From Pseudomonadota bacterium (GTDB taxonomy: Bacteria > Pseudomonadota > Gammaproteobacteria > Acidithiobacillales > Acidithiobacillaceae): DNA of 14,110 bases. This document shows positions 1 through 7,005 of this stretch, in pieces; position 1 is the first letter of the stretch; each line of letters starts with the position of its first letter. The notes beneath the pieces are model-generated. The model searched no databases. It saw nothing but the letters and a program-made list of their open reading frames with translations, and was not told the DNA's origin. The position numbers were made by a program, and so were the translations under genes. The DNA lies in contig JAKAFG010000029.1 of assembly GCA_021818125.1 (NCBI GenBank), forward strand, positions 1 to 14,110. Direction: 5' to 3'.

Positions 1-693
1 GGGGTGGATGCTGCGGACCCCGTTTGCGCGGATAGGGCGAGTGAGCCGGTCAGTGGAAGTCTGGCAGACGGTGTCGCCGGCCTGAAAATCGCCATTGCCG
101 CCGGCTATTTCATGCAACAGGCGACGCCAGCAGCGGAGCAGGCACTGGCGCGGGTCGCGGCGGCGCTGAATGTGACGGATCTCGTCGAATTTCCCGGAAC
201 CGCGCAGGCGCGTGCCGCCGCCTATCTCATCACCAATGCCGAAAGCAGCAATCTGCATCTGGATCGTTTGCGTCATCACGCCGCCGACTATGACCCGGAC
301 GTGCGGGATCGCATGCTGGCCGGTACGCTATTGCCCGCGTCCTGGAATATTCAGGCCCAGCGTTTCCGGCGCTGGTATCGGGCTGAAGTACTCAAGGTTT
401 TCGCGCGCTATGACCTGTTGCTGGCACCGGCCACGCCCATGTCGGCGCCCGCCATCGGGCAGCGATATATGGAACTGGATGGGGAGCAAATGATGGTGCG
501 ACCGCATCTGGGCTTGTACACCCAACCCCTCTCCTTCATTGGCCTCCCGGTGGTGGTGGTGCCCGTGGCCAGCGCGGGGGCGATGCCTATCGGGGTCCAG
601 ATTATTGCCGCACCCTGGCAGGAAGCGCGAATATTCAAAGTCGCACGACAGCTTGAGTTGCACGGATTTACCAGTCCAATCCCCACCCGCTAA
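1..693 (+). CDS. atzE: AtzE/HpxY-type amidase (amidase signature family), C-terminal half, 5' end outside window
   Basis: The frame is open from base 1, so this is the last 230 residues of a protein that is normally about 450-470 long; the GTG at position 4 is internal. Amidase-signature enzymes hydrolyse amides with a Ser-cisSer-Lys triad. The triad lies upstream of the window and cannot be checked. The visible part has the typical family C-terminus: an A-E-S-S-N-L-H-L-D-R-L segment, the R-F-R-R-W-Y-R-A-E helix, the D-L-L-L-A-P-A-T-P strand, and the final G-L-P-V-V-V-V-P-V ... P-I-G-V-Q-I-I-A-A-P core. The assignment to the AtzE/HpxY branch rests mainly on the neighbours: hpxZ follows after 13 nt and an hpxW-type gene comes two genes later, the set known from oxalurate catabolism clusters. 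The small partner AtzG/HpxX would be expected just upstream. A substrate of the biuret or oxalurate-derived amide type is inferred. Confidence 0.85.
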   Translation, partial: GVDAADPVCADRASEPVSGSLADGVAGLKIAIAAGYFMQQATPAAEQALARVAAALNVTDLVEFPGTAQARAAAYLITNAESSNLHLDRLRHHAADYDPDVRDRMLAGTLLPASWNIQAQRFRRWYRAEVLKVFARYDLLLAPATPMSAPAIGQRYMELDGEQMMVRPHLGLYTQPLSFIGLPVVVVPVASAGAMPIGVQIIAAPWQEARIFKVARQLELHGFTSPIPTR

Positions 694-706
694 GAGGAAA
701 AATCCC

Positions 707-1093
707 ATGGTTCACGCCGAAATCAACGCACCCGAAGTCTTACAAGAAGTGCAGGCCGCTTTTTTTCGTTATGAAAAGGCATTGGTTGAAAACGACGTTC
801 ATGTATTGGACGAGTTATTTTGGAATAGCGTACACACGTTGCGCTACGGAGTGGCAGAAAATCTCTACGGCTATGCGGCCATTGCCGAGTTTCGGGCATC
901 CCGTCCAGCCCCGGCGCTGAATCGGGAATTGGTCAATACGACGATCACCACCTATGGACAGGGCTTCGCGACTGCCAACACGGAGTTCCGGCGCGAACAG
1001 GTGCATGGCCGACAAAGTCAGACCTGGATACGCACGCCAGAGGGTTGGCGTGTCGTCGCGGCGCATGTGAGCTTGATGCCGAAGACGACCTAA
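707..1093 (+). CDS. hpxZ: HpxZ family protein (DUF3225, NTF2-like fold)
   Basis: A 128-residue protein starting at the ATG at 707, with a GAGGA ribosome binding site at 694-698. The open frame continues upstream to 539, but that part overlaps the amidase and is not needed. The sequence fits the DUF3225/HpxZ/AtzH family along its whole length: an N-terminal helix (A-F-F-R-Y-E-K-A-L), D-E-L-F-W, T-L-R-Y-G-V-A-E-N, G-Y-A-A-I-A-E-F-R, and a C-terminus with T-W-I-R-T-P-E-G-W-R-V-V-A-A-H-V-S-L-M. The family has the small NTF2/ketosteroid isomerase-like fold and is found beside AtzE/HpxY amidases. It is assigned to oxalurate catabolism by genetic linkage, and its biochemical role is poorly defined. 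It is cytoplasmic, with no signal peptide. The close spacing to the genes on both sides indicates one transcript. Confidence 0.9.
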   Translation: MVHAEINAPEVLQEVQAAFFRYEKALVENDVHVLDELFWNSVHTLRYGVAENLYGYAAIAEFRASRPAPALNRELVNTTITTYGQGFATANTEFRREQVHGRQSQTWIRTPEGWRVVAAHVSLMPKTT

Positions 1094-1101
1094 GCCGCTG
1101 C

Positions 1102-1710
1102 ATGGATGCAGCCATCATTCTGGCGGGCGGCCAGTCCCGGCGCTCCGGGCGACAGCACAAAGCGTGCAGGCGTCTGCCCGGCGATGGCCGGAGCTGGATT
1201 GACCGGCAGGTGGATATCCTGCGGCAGGCGGGGTTCGCGCCGGTGTATCTGGTGACGGGGTATCGGCCACGGCGGGTTTTGGCTTGCCTGCATCGTCGTG
1301 CCATGAAACGGCATAACTTTCGGGCAAGGCGTGGGCCTTTCTCGACGCTCCAGGTGGGGCTGCATCATCGATCTGGCCCCGCGCTGGTGGTGCCGGTAGA
1401 TACGATTTTGCCACCCGCGCCGTGGCTCAGGCGGCTGCGGCGCATCGCACATGCTCGGCATATTGCGGCAGTAAGTCCGATAGATCGCTGGGGTGGCGGC
1501 GGGCATCCGCTGATGGTGTCGCCGTGTTGGTTACCGTTACTCTGCGCAGTACCCGTGGATGCAGCCGATGCAAGGTTGGATCGACAACTGGATTATTTGT
1601 CGGCGGCAGAGCATATCCGCTTGCCGTGGAACCACTTTTTGCGTTATCCCCGGCTGAACACCCGCCGGGAATGGTGTTCAGCGCGTCACAAACTGAGGTC
1701 CATTCTGTGA
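1102..1710 (+). CDS. MobA/MocA-like nucleotidyltransferase in the hpx operon
   Basis: A 202-residue protein starting at the ATG at 1102, 8 nt after the hpxZ stop; the ribosome binding site is weak, so translational coupling is likely. A longer frame from 1045 would overlap hpxZ. The N-terminus (I-I-L-A-G-G-Q-S-R-R-S-G-R-Q-H-K) is a variant of the LAGGxSxRMGxxK nucleotide-binding signature of MobA/MocA/GlmU-type NTP transferases. Met is replaced by Ser, and the lysine is displaced by one residue. Later features also fit: Q-V-D-I-L-R-Q-A-G, V-Y-L-V-T-G-Y-R, P-F-S-T-L-Q-V-G-L, a V-V-P-V-D-T metal-site strand, and G-G-G-G-H-P-L. MocA-type enzymes transfer CMP to the molybdenum cofactor of xanthine dehydrogenase-family enzymes, which would suit a purine pathway. 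That link is inference, and a sugar-phosphate substrate is also possible. Confidence 0.7.
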   Translation: MDAAIILAGGQSRRSGRQHKACRRLPGDGRSWIDRQVDILRQAGFAPVYLVTGYRPRRVLACLHRRAMKRHNFRARRGPFSTLQVGLHHRSGPALVVPVDTILPPAPWLRRLRRIAHARHIAAVSPIDRWGGGGHPLMVSPCWLPLLCAVPVDAADARLDRQLDYLSAAEHIRLPWNHFLRYPRLNTRREWCSARHKLRSIL

Positions 1711-3326
1711 AACCCATTCAAATCTCCTTATCGGCGAGCTCGGAGGGTGGTGCCGTGAGTGCTCCGCACGCGCTGGCGGCCGAGGCCGGGGCCGCTATTT
1801 TGCGCAGCGGTGGTAATGCCATAGAGGCGGGCATCGCGGTGGCATCGACCCTCTCCGTGGTCTATCCCCACATGAACGGACTGGGGGGCGATGGGTTCTG
1901 GCTGATCTCGGACGGCGATGCGCACACGGTGCGCGGACTGGCTGCCGCTGGATCGGCAGGACGACGCTATTCGGCAGCGCTGTTTCGTGACCGGGGGCTG
2001 CGCGAGATTCCATTCCGTGGTGGCTTGTCCGCCTTGACGGTGCCGGGTGCGGTGGGCGGCTGGGGGGCGGCGTTTGGGTTCTCCAGGGATCGCTGGCGAG
2101 GCCGTAAATCCTGGTCCGATTTGCTGGAGAGCGCCTATTGCCACGCCGTCACTGGTTTTCCGCTCAGCCCTAACCAGCACCATACCCTCATCAGATTTGG
2201 CGACGCGCTCCGTCAGCAGCCGGGTTTTGCAGCGCAATACATGCCGGGGGGGGAGATATTGCCGACTGGGCGACTGTGGAGTCAACGGGCGCTGGCACAA
2301 ACTCTCGGGACTCTGGCGGAGAATGGTGCAGAGGCTTTTTATCACGGCCCGCTCGCCTGGCAAATGGCGAAGGGTCTCAAAGCCGCCGGCAGTCTGTTGA
2401 CAGAGGCCGATTTGCAAGCCTTCAAGCCGCGCTGGGTGGAACCGTTGCGCACCGCCTTCGGTGCCGGCGAGGCTATCAATATGCCGCCGCCCACCCAAGG
2501 GGTAGCCTCACTCATGATCCTCGCCCTGCTCAATCGCGTTGGACTCAACAGCGGGGACCATCTGGGCGCGGAACTGATTCATCACACGGTAGAAATCACC
2601 AAACTGGCCTTTAAATACCGGGACCAGTTAGTAGCTGATCCTGACTTTGGCGATGTGGATATTGCATCATTGCTGAATCCGGATTTTCTGGATGACTGCG
2701 CCAGAGAGATACATCCTCTTATCGCGATGCCTCTGCCGCCCATTGGACTCGCCAAAGGCGATACGGTTTGGTTCGGGGTGGTGGATGGGCAAGGGCGGAT
2801 GGTGAGTGTGATTCAGAGTCTCTACCACGAGTTTGGCACTGGCGTGGTGGCGGGCAATACCGGGGTGCTGTGGAATAACCGCGGCTGTGCCTTTTCTCTG
2901 GAACCGGGGCACGTCAATGTGCTGGAGCCTGGAAAACGCCCCTTTCATACCCTTAATCCAGCGCTCTATGCCGAGCAGGGGCGGGTGCAACTCGCCTACG
3001 GCAGTATGGGGGGTGATGGCCAGCCCCAAACCCAGGCGGCGCTGCTCATGCGCGCCAAGCACTATGGGCTTTCCCTCGCCGAGTCAGTAACCAGTCCGCG
3101 CTGGCTGTACGGGCGCACCTGGGGGGAATCCTCGGCGGGTTTGCGTCTGGAGCGGCGATATCCCCGCGCCGTTTTTGGGGATTTGCGCCGCCGGGGGCAT
3201 CAGGTGTCGTGGGTACCCGATTACAGTAACTTTATGGGTCATGCGGGTATGGTAGCGCGTGACCCGGAGGGCGGATTTGCCGGTGCTGCTGATCCTCGCA
3301 GTGATGGCGGCGTGGCGGTGCCGTAA
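1707..3326 (+). CDS. hpxW: Gamma-glutamyltransferase-fold hydrolase, HpxW type (oxamate amidohydrolase)
   Basis: Ntn-hydrolase of the gamma-glutamyltranspeptidase family, 539 residues from the GTG at 1707, which overlaps the preceding stop by 4 nt and has GAGG at 1694-1697. An in-frame ATG at 1671 would add 12 residues and cannot be excluded. The large-subunit start is typical (A-V-S-A-P-H-A-L-A-A-E-A-G, S-G-G-N-A-I-E-A, V-V-Y-P-H-M-N-G-L-G-G-D). The autocleavage and catalytic Thr is probably T353 in G-D-T-V-W-F-G-V-V-D, followed by Q-S-L-Y-H-E-F-G-T-G-V-V and the G-S-M-G-G-D-G-Q-P-Q-T-Q loop. D-T-V-W with Y-H-E-F-G is the pattern I associate with the HpxW branch rather than with classical GGT. 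HpxW hydrolyses oxamate to oxalate and ammonia late in uric acid degradation. No signal peptide is seen, so it is probably cytoplasmic. It is the last gene of the operon. Confidence 0.85.
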   Translation: MKPIQISLSASSEGGAVSAPHALAAEAGAAILRSGGNAIEAGIAVASTLSVVYPHMNGLGGDGFWLISDGDAHTVRGLAAAGSAGRRYSAALFRDRGLREIPFRGGLSALTVPGAVGGWGAAFGFSRDRWRGRKSWSDLLESAYCHAVTGFPLSPNQHHTLIRFGDALRQQPGFAAQYMPGGEILPTGRLWSQRALAQTLGTLAENGAEAFYHGPLAWQMAKGLKAAGSLLTEADLQAFKPRWVEPLRTAFGAGEAINMPPPTQGVASLMILALLNRVGLNSGDHLGAELIHHTVEITKLAFKYRDQLVADPDFGDVDIASLLNPDFLDDCAREIHPLIAMPLPPIGLAKGDTVWFGVVDGQGRMVSVIQSLYHEFGTGVVAGNTGVLWNNRGCAFSLEPGHVNVLEPGKRPFHTLNPALYAEQGRVQLAYGSMGGDGQPQTQAALLMRAKHYGLSLAESVTSPRWLYGRTWGESSAGLRLERRYPRAVFGDLRRRGHQVSWVPDYSNFMGHAGMVARDPEGGFAGAADPRSDGGVAVP

Positions 3327-3358
3327 GATAGCCTTTTAAATGAACCCCTATTTAATGC

Positions 3359-4279
3359 CTAAGCTGTATTGTGTTCGGCTAGGCTCATATTATTTAGCTC
3401 CTCTGCTATGCAGTTGGAAAAACGGGCGGCAGAGACCGAAATCCCTCGGCTTTTGAGTTGCGCACATACTAATGGTACGGGGCGTATGTCCACGGCAGAA
3501 ATTGGCCGATACACTATATTTTCGTTGACGCGATTTTTGGGTATCCCCGTTGAAATGACAAAGCCAATGTTTTGGGTACCGTACAGCATGCCGCGCATCA
3601 CTTCATAGGAGTTGGTCTCGGCGGCGATTTGGGTTTCTGATCGTCGACTATGGAGCACGGACTCCAGCATTTCGCGCGAGGTAAGCCCCGGTGCCGGCAA
3701 TACCAACGGATACTGGATGCAATCACTCAAGCGAAGCGTACCTTGACTGGCAAGAGGGTGCGTGCGGTCCATGGCCGCCACCAAAGGCTGCTCGGATATG
3801 GCAAGGTCGATAACGTCTGGGTGTCTGGGCGGCGCCACGATGACCACCAGATCGGCTTCAAACGCCAGTAGCGCACGAATTGCGTCGCTGTGTTTCGCTA
3901 CAGTCACCGAGAAGGAAACCCCCGGATACTGCTCCCTGAATGTATTAATAATTCTCGGGATGAAATCGGCCGCCAATGCGGGGCTGACCGCGAGGGAAAT
4001 ATGGCCGCGGCGAAGTCCGTTGAGGCTATCTATTTCTGAGCGTAAGCGCTGCATGTCGGAAAGGTGGCGGCGCACATAACCCAGGAAAACTTCTCCTGCG
4101 GCCGAGAGGCGCATTCCGCGCGGATGCCGTTCGAAAATGCCGGTGCCCAGTTCTTCTTCCAGATCCTGAACGCGGCGATCCAGTGCCGATGCCGTGATAT
4201 GCAGCTTTTCGGCCGCGCGACGGACCGAGCCTTCCCTGACAATTGTGTCAATGTAGTTAAACAGGCGCAGGTGTTTCAT
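3359..4279 (-). CDS. LysR-type transcriptional regulator
   Basis: A 306-residue protein. The ATG at 4279 is chosen because AAGGA lies about 7-8 nt upstream on the minus strand; a TTG two codons earlier (4285) is also in frame. Residues 1-60 form the winged helix-turn-helix (L-R-L-F-N-Y-I-D-T-I, A-A-E-K-L-H-I-T-A-S-A-L-D-R-R-V-Q-D-L-E-E-E-L-G, F-E-R-H-P-R-G-M-R-L-S-A-A-G). A linker helix follows, then from about residue 90 the periplasmic-binding-protein-like effector domain (G-H-I-S-L-A-V-S-P-A-L). The length is normal for the family. It is convergent with the hpxW operon, with a 32-nt gap, and divergent from TonB receptor 1 across a 273-nt region rich in inverted repeats. The receptor is therefore the most likely target, together with autoregulation. 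The effector is unknown. Confidence 0.93.
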   Translation of the reverse strand: MKHLRLFNYIDTIVREGSVRRAAEKLHITASALDRRVQDLEEELGTGIFERHPRGMRLSAAGEVFLGYVRRHLSDMQRLRSEIDSLNGLRRGHISLAVSPALAADFIPRIINTFREQYPGVSFSVTVAKHSDAIRALLAFEADLVVIVAPPRHPDVIDLAISEQPLVAAMDRTHPLASQGTLRLSDCIQYPLVLPAPGLTSREMLESVLHSRRSETQIAAETNSYEVMRGMLYGTQNIGFVISTGIPKNRVNENIVYRPISAVDIRPVPLVCAQLKSRGISVSAARFSNCIAEELNNMSLAEHNTA

Positions 4280-4290
4280 GACCAATCCTT

Positions 4291-4305
4291 AAAGCGTTGC
4301 GCTTT
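4291..4305. promoter_or_regulatory. Palindrome in the leader of the LysR gene
   Basis: AAAGCG-TTG-CGCTTT is a perfect 6-bp inverted repeat with a 3-nt centre, 11 bp upstream of the lysR start codon and abutting its ribosome binding site. It could be an autoregulatory operator or an mRNA hairpin that affects translation of the regulator. The repeat is seen directly; the function is inferred. Confidence 0.4.
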
Positions 4306-4355
4306 ATGTAACACACTCGCAAAAAAATAACACTTTAATCGTAAGTTGTATATAG

Positions 4356-4494
4356 CCAGTATATCCAAACAGGCAAGAGGCACCCAATCAATAAGATGAT
4401 ATCTGATGCCTCGTTTTGGGGCAGAAAATATCGTTGTGCCCCATTATGGGGCGAATAAAGAAAACGCCTTGCGTCTCGTACCAATATACTGGTA
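4356..4494. promoter_or_regulatory. Distant inverted pair CCAGTATAT / ATATACTGG with local palindrome
   Basis: CCAGTATAT (4356-4364) recurs as its exact reverse complement ATATACTGG at 4484-4492, about 128 bp away, so the two copies flank the TGGGGC cluster. The downstream copy is part of TACCA-ATATAC-TGGTA (4479-4494), a 5-bp inverted repeat. Such an arrangement could hold two regulator sites joined by looping or by a tetramer, as LysR-type proteins often bind. A possible -10 element TATAAC lies at 4533-4538, but I see no convincing -35 for it. The repeats are seen directly and the role is inferred. Confidence 0.35.
4417..4452. promoter_or_regulatory. Cluster of three TGGGGC(A) half-sites upstream of TonB receptor 1
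   Basis: TGGGGCA (4417-4423) and TGCCCCA (4437-4443) form a perfect 7-bp inverted repeat with a 13-nt spacer. The second half-site forms another perfect inverted repeat, GCCCC-ATTAT-GGGGC, with a third half-site at 4448-4452. The cluster lies about 100 bp upstream of the receptor start and about 140 bp from the lysR start. This is a suitable place for the recognition site of a LysR-type protein or another dimeric regulator. Repeated G/C-rich half-sites in an AT-rich intergenic region are unlikely to be random, but the binding protein is not known. Confidence 0.5.
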
Positions 4495-4552
4495 GGTCGG
4501 CATGGCATGTATGCTGCTTCTCGCTATGGTGGTATAACTACAGGAGTCTATA

Positions 4553-6889
4553 ATGAACAAAGCCAATAAACACCTTTTGAGACAGAGCTTGTTGGTGGCA
4601 ACAGGATTACTGGGTAGCTCACTTCTGCCGGTCTATGCAGAAGTGACCACCGCCACGCCGCCTCCGGCCAAAAAAGTATATAAGATCAAATCCGTCTCCA
4701 AGAATTTGCTGCGAACCGTAGAGAAGGCGGCACTCACCCATATAAAGCCGGTGTTCGGTGCGGAAACGGCGCTGATTCCCAAAAAATTCCTGGAAGGTCA
4801 GGAATCGACACAAAATGCCTCGACCATTCTGAGTTTTGTGCCTGGGGTCAATGCCACCAGTACGAACCCTATTGGTGTCAAGACCCATATATCTGTGCGT
4901 GGCTTCTCTCAGACACAAGTAGGCTACACCTTTGATAATTTGCCCATTGCTGATTTGTTCAATGGAGGTTTGTCCGGCGGAAATAACAATTATGCAGATT
5001 TGACGAATCTCATCCCGGTCACGCTGGGTGAAACTTCGGGCATCCGGGTGACCTACGGCACTCCCTCGCCAGATATCAACGCCGTCGGGGCTATCGGCGG
5101 AAATATTGATTATCTGCCGAAGATTCCGTCGGCAAAACGTTACGAGTCGGTATTTGCTGGTTATGGTTCTTTTGACACGCGCAGCTATGGTGCTGAGATC
5201 AACACCGGCGCAAACCCTGGCTATGGCAACCTTCTGCTGCGATTCTCTTCGCGCCAGACCGCAGGCTACCTGAATCACAGTCCTGATCGCGAATATTCCT
5301 ACTATGCGGCCTATGATTTGCCGCAAATTTCGCCGACTTCCAAATGGTCAGTCATATTTTTGCTGAACAAAAATCAGGGCGCCACCGCGGCGCGAATGCC
5401 GGTCGCGCTGTTGCAGCAGTATGGACCTTATTACCAGTGGCCACTGTCTTTCACCTACGCGAATAGCACGGCGGAACACATGATGACTATTGTGCAAAAT
5501 AAAACGCTCATATCTTCTCACGCCGTTTTTGGTTTCAAGGGATTTTATGCTTACACCCACTCCAATCGTTTGGAGTATGTGAATCCCAGTGTCAATACGC
5601 CTTATAACAGCTTCGTCACCTTTTATCTGAACCCGGCACAAACTGTCTGCCAGTATTCGGGTAACGATTTTGCGGGTAACTATTCTGCGGCGTGTCAGGC
5701 GCAAACTATTAACGGGGACAATTACCATAGTTATAGCTACACGACAAATACCTTCGGTTTTAACCCCGCTGTCGAATGGCTCAATCATTATGTGGACTTG
5801 AAAGCCGGAGGACTGGGCGCGGTCTCTCAGTATCATTCGCGAGACTACGTCTACGGAAGCCAGAATGTCCCCGAAGTGGCCGGTTACAATGACCTCTGGG
5901 ATGAGCACGCATGGCGTCTGTACGGTAAGCTCTATGCGCAGGCCAAAATCAAGCCGACACGTTCTTTGGCGATTACCCCTGGTCTAAAATATGAGACGGT
6001 AAGCACGCATATAAATGATGTGCCGGGATACTACTACACCGTAGGTGCGAGCAGTGGCCGCTCTTACAGTGAGGTGAGCCCATACGTCGGCATTCAGTAT
6101 AAGCCGATAAGGGCGGTAACCCTTTATGCCAACTATGCGGTCGGGTACAAGTATCCGAATATCACCGCATTTTATGCGGCGGATAGTAATGCCACATCGA
6201 CGTCACCATCGACGCCGGTGACGATAAAGCCCGAGCAAGTCAACACATATCAATTTGGGGCGGCATACAACCATGATGGTATTGATGCGAGTATTTCGTT
6301 CTACCGATCGGACTTTGCGCACACTTTCAGCTCCTACTATGATACAACAACCGGGCTGACCTATGAATACAATATCGGCTCGTCATCGTATCAGGGCATT
6401 AATATTGCGACGGCTTACGCGCTGGATAATTATGTATCTGTTTATGGGAACTATTCGCTTCAGGATGCGCATTACACCTCAAACTCGTCAAGCGCCTATG
6501 GCGTTGCCACCAGCATTGGAGAGCCGCGGGCAAATACTCCCACCTACCTGGCGGGTATGGGGATATTGGGGCACTACATGAACACGCGGGCGAGGCTGTA
6601 CGGCAATCTGATTGGCCCGCAATACATTGAGGCAAGCACGGGCGCGCCAACCTCTATTAGTATGCCTGCCTATGCAACAATGAACTTCAATCTTGCGCAT
6701 ACCTTTCAGATACATCAATACGGGTTCAAAAATGTGACGCTCAGCCTGAGCGGGGTGAATCTCCTGAACTCCGAAGCCTCGGTTCTGGAGAAGCAGTTCC
6801 CCTATATTAATAATCAGCCCGGCAACTATCTCGTAGCAGAGCCGATGATGCCACGCTCGTTCTTTGGTACGGTGAAAATGGTATTTTAA
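4553..6889 (+). CDS. TonB-dependent outer-membrane receptor 1
   Basis: A 778-residue protein starting at the ATG at 4553, with AGGAG 6-7 nt before the start. Residues 1-29 are a signal peptide (positive start, L-L-V-A-T-G-L-L-G-S-S-L-L, cleavage after V-Y-A). The plug domain covers roughly residues 65-200: A-S-T-I-L-S-F-V-P-G-V-N, I-S-V-R-G-F, Y-T-F-D-N-L-P-I, I-R-V-T-Y-G, and G-A-I-G-G-N-I-D-Y. The rest is a Tyr/Ser/Asn-rich 22-stranded-type barrel ending in phenylalanine, as expected for outer-membrane insertion. I see no clear TonB box between the signal peptide and the plug. It is homologous along its length to receptor 2 at 10221. It is divergent from the LysR gene and followed by a strong hairpin, so it is probably transcribed alone. 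The ligand is unknown: siderophore-type iron uptake is the default guess for the fold, while the neighbours suggest nucleosides or related compounds. Confidence 0.92.
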   Translation: MNKANKHLLRQSLLVATGLLGSSLLPVYAEVTTATPPPAKKVYKIKSVSKNLLRTVEKAALTHIKPVFGAETALIPKKFLEGQESTQNASTILSFVPGVNATSTNPIGVKTHISVRGFSQTQVGYTFDNLPIADLFNGGLSGGNNNYADLTNLIPVTLGETSGIRVTYGTPSPDINAVGAIGGNIDYLPKIPSAKRYESVFAGYGSFDTRSYGAEINTGANPGYGNLLLRFSSRQTAGYLNHSPDREYSYYAAYDLPQISPTSKWSVIFLLNKNQGATAARMPVALLQQYGPYYQWPLSFTYANSTAEHMMTIVQNKTLISSHAVFGFKGFYAYTHSNRLEYVNPSVNTPYNSFVTFYLNPAQTVCQYSGNDFAGNYSAACQAQTINGDNYHSYSYTTNTFGFNPAVEWLNHYVDLKAGGLGAVSQYHSRDYVYGSQNVPEVAGYNDLWDEHAWRLYGKLYAQAKIKPTRSLAITPGLKYETVSTHINDVPGYYYTVGASSGRSYSEVSPYVGIQYKPIRAVTLYANYAVGYKYPNITAFYAADSNATSTSPSTPVTIKPEQVNTYQFGAAYNHDGIDASISFYRSDFAHTFSSYYDTTTGLTYEYNIGSSSYQGINIATAYALDNYVSVYGNYSLQDAHYTSNSSSAYGVATSIGEPRANTPTYLAGMGILGHYMNTRARLYGNLIGPQYIEASTGAPTSISMPAYATMNFNLAHTFQIHQYGFKNVTLSLSGVNLLNSEASVLEKQFPYINNQPGNYLVAEPMMPRSFFGTVKMVF

Positions 6890-6973
6890 AGACAAAGGTG
6901 CAACCCGACCCATGATTAAACCGTGAGTAGCGCCTCGGCGTTGGAGTTTCACCATGTGGAAACCCTGGGAGTA

Positions 6974-7005
6974 GCACCGGTCCCCGACCGGGACCGGTGC
7001 ATGTT
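6974..7005 (+). terminator. Probable terminator after TonB receptor 1
   Basis: GCACCGGTCCC (6974-6984) and GGGACCGGTGC (6990-7000) form a perfect 11-bp stem with a 5-nt loop, 85 nt after the receptor stop codon. Only a short, broken T-run (ATGTTTA) follows, so the termination signal is weaker than the stem suggests. The right arm lies at the point where similarity to the NCS1 permease begins. Confidence 0.6.

Noticed and set aside
539..706. N-terminal extension of HpxZ in the same open frame
   Set aside because: It overlaps the amidase 3' end in another frame. The ATG at 707 has a good ribosome binding site and gives the normal family length.
1422..1706. N-terminal extension of the HpxW-type protein
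   Set aside because: This part overlaps the nucleotidyltransferase gene and shows no family similarity; the family sequence begins soon after 1707.
1728..2498. Long minus-strand open frame (256 codons) beneath hpxW
   Set aside because: It is antisense to a well-conserved gene, with a composition typical of a shadow frame in GC-rich DNA and no recognisable motif.
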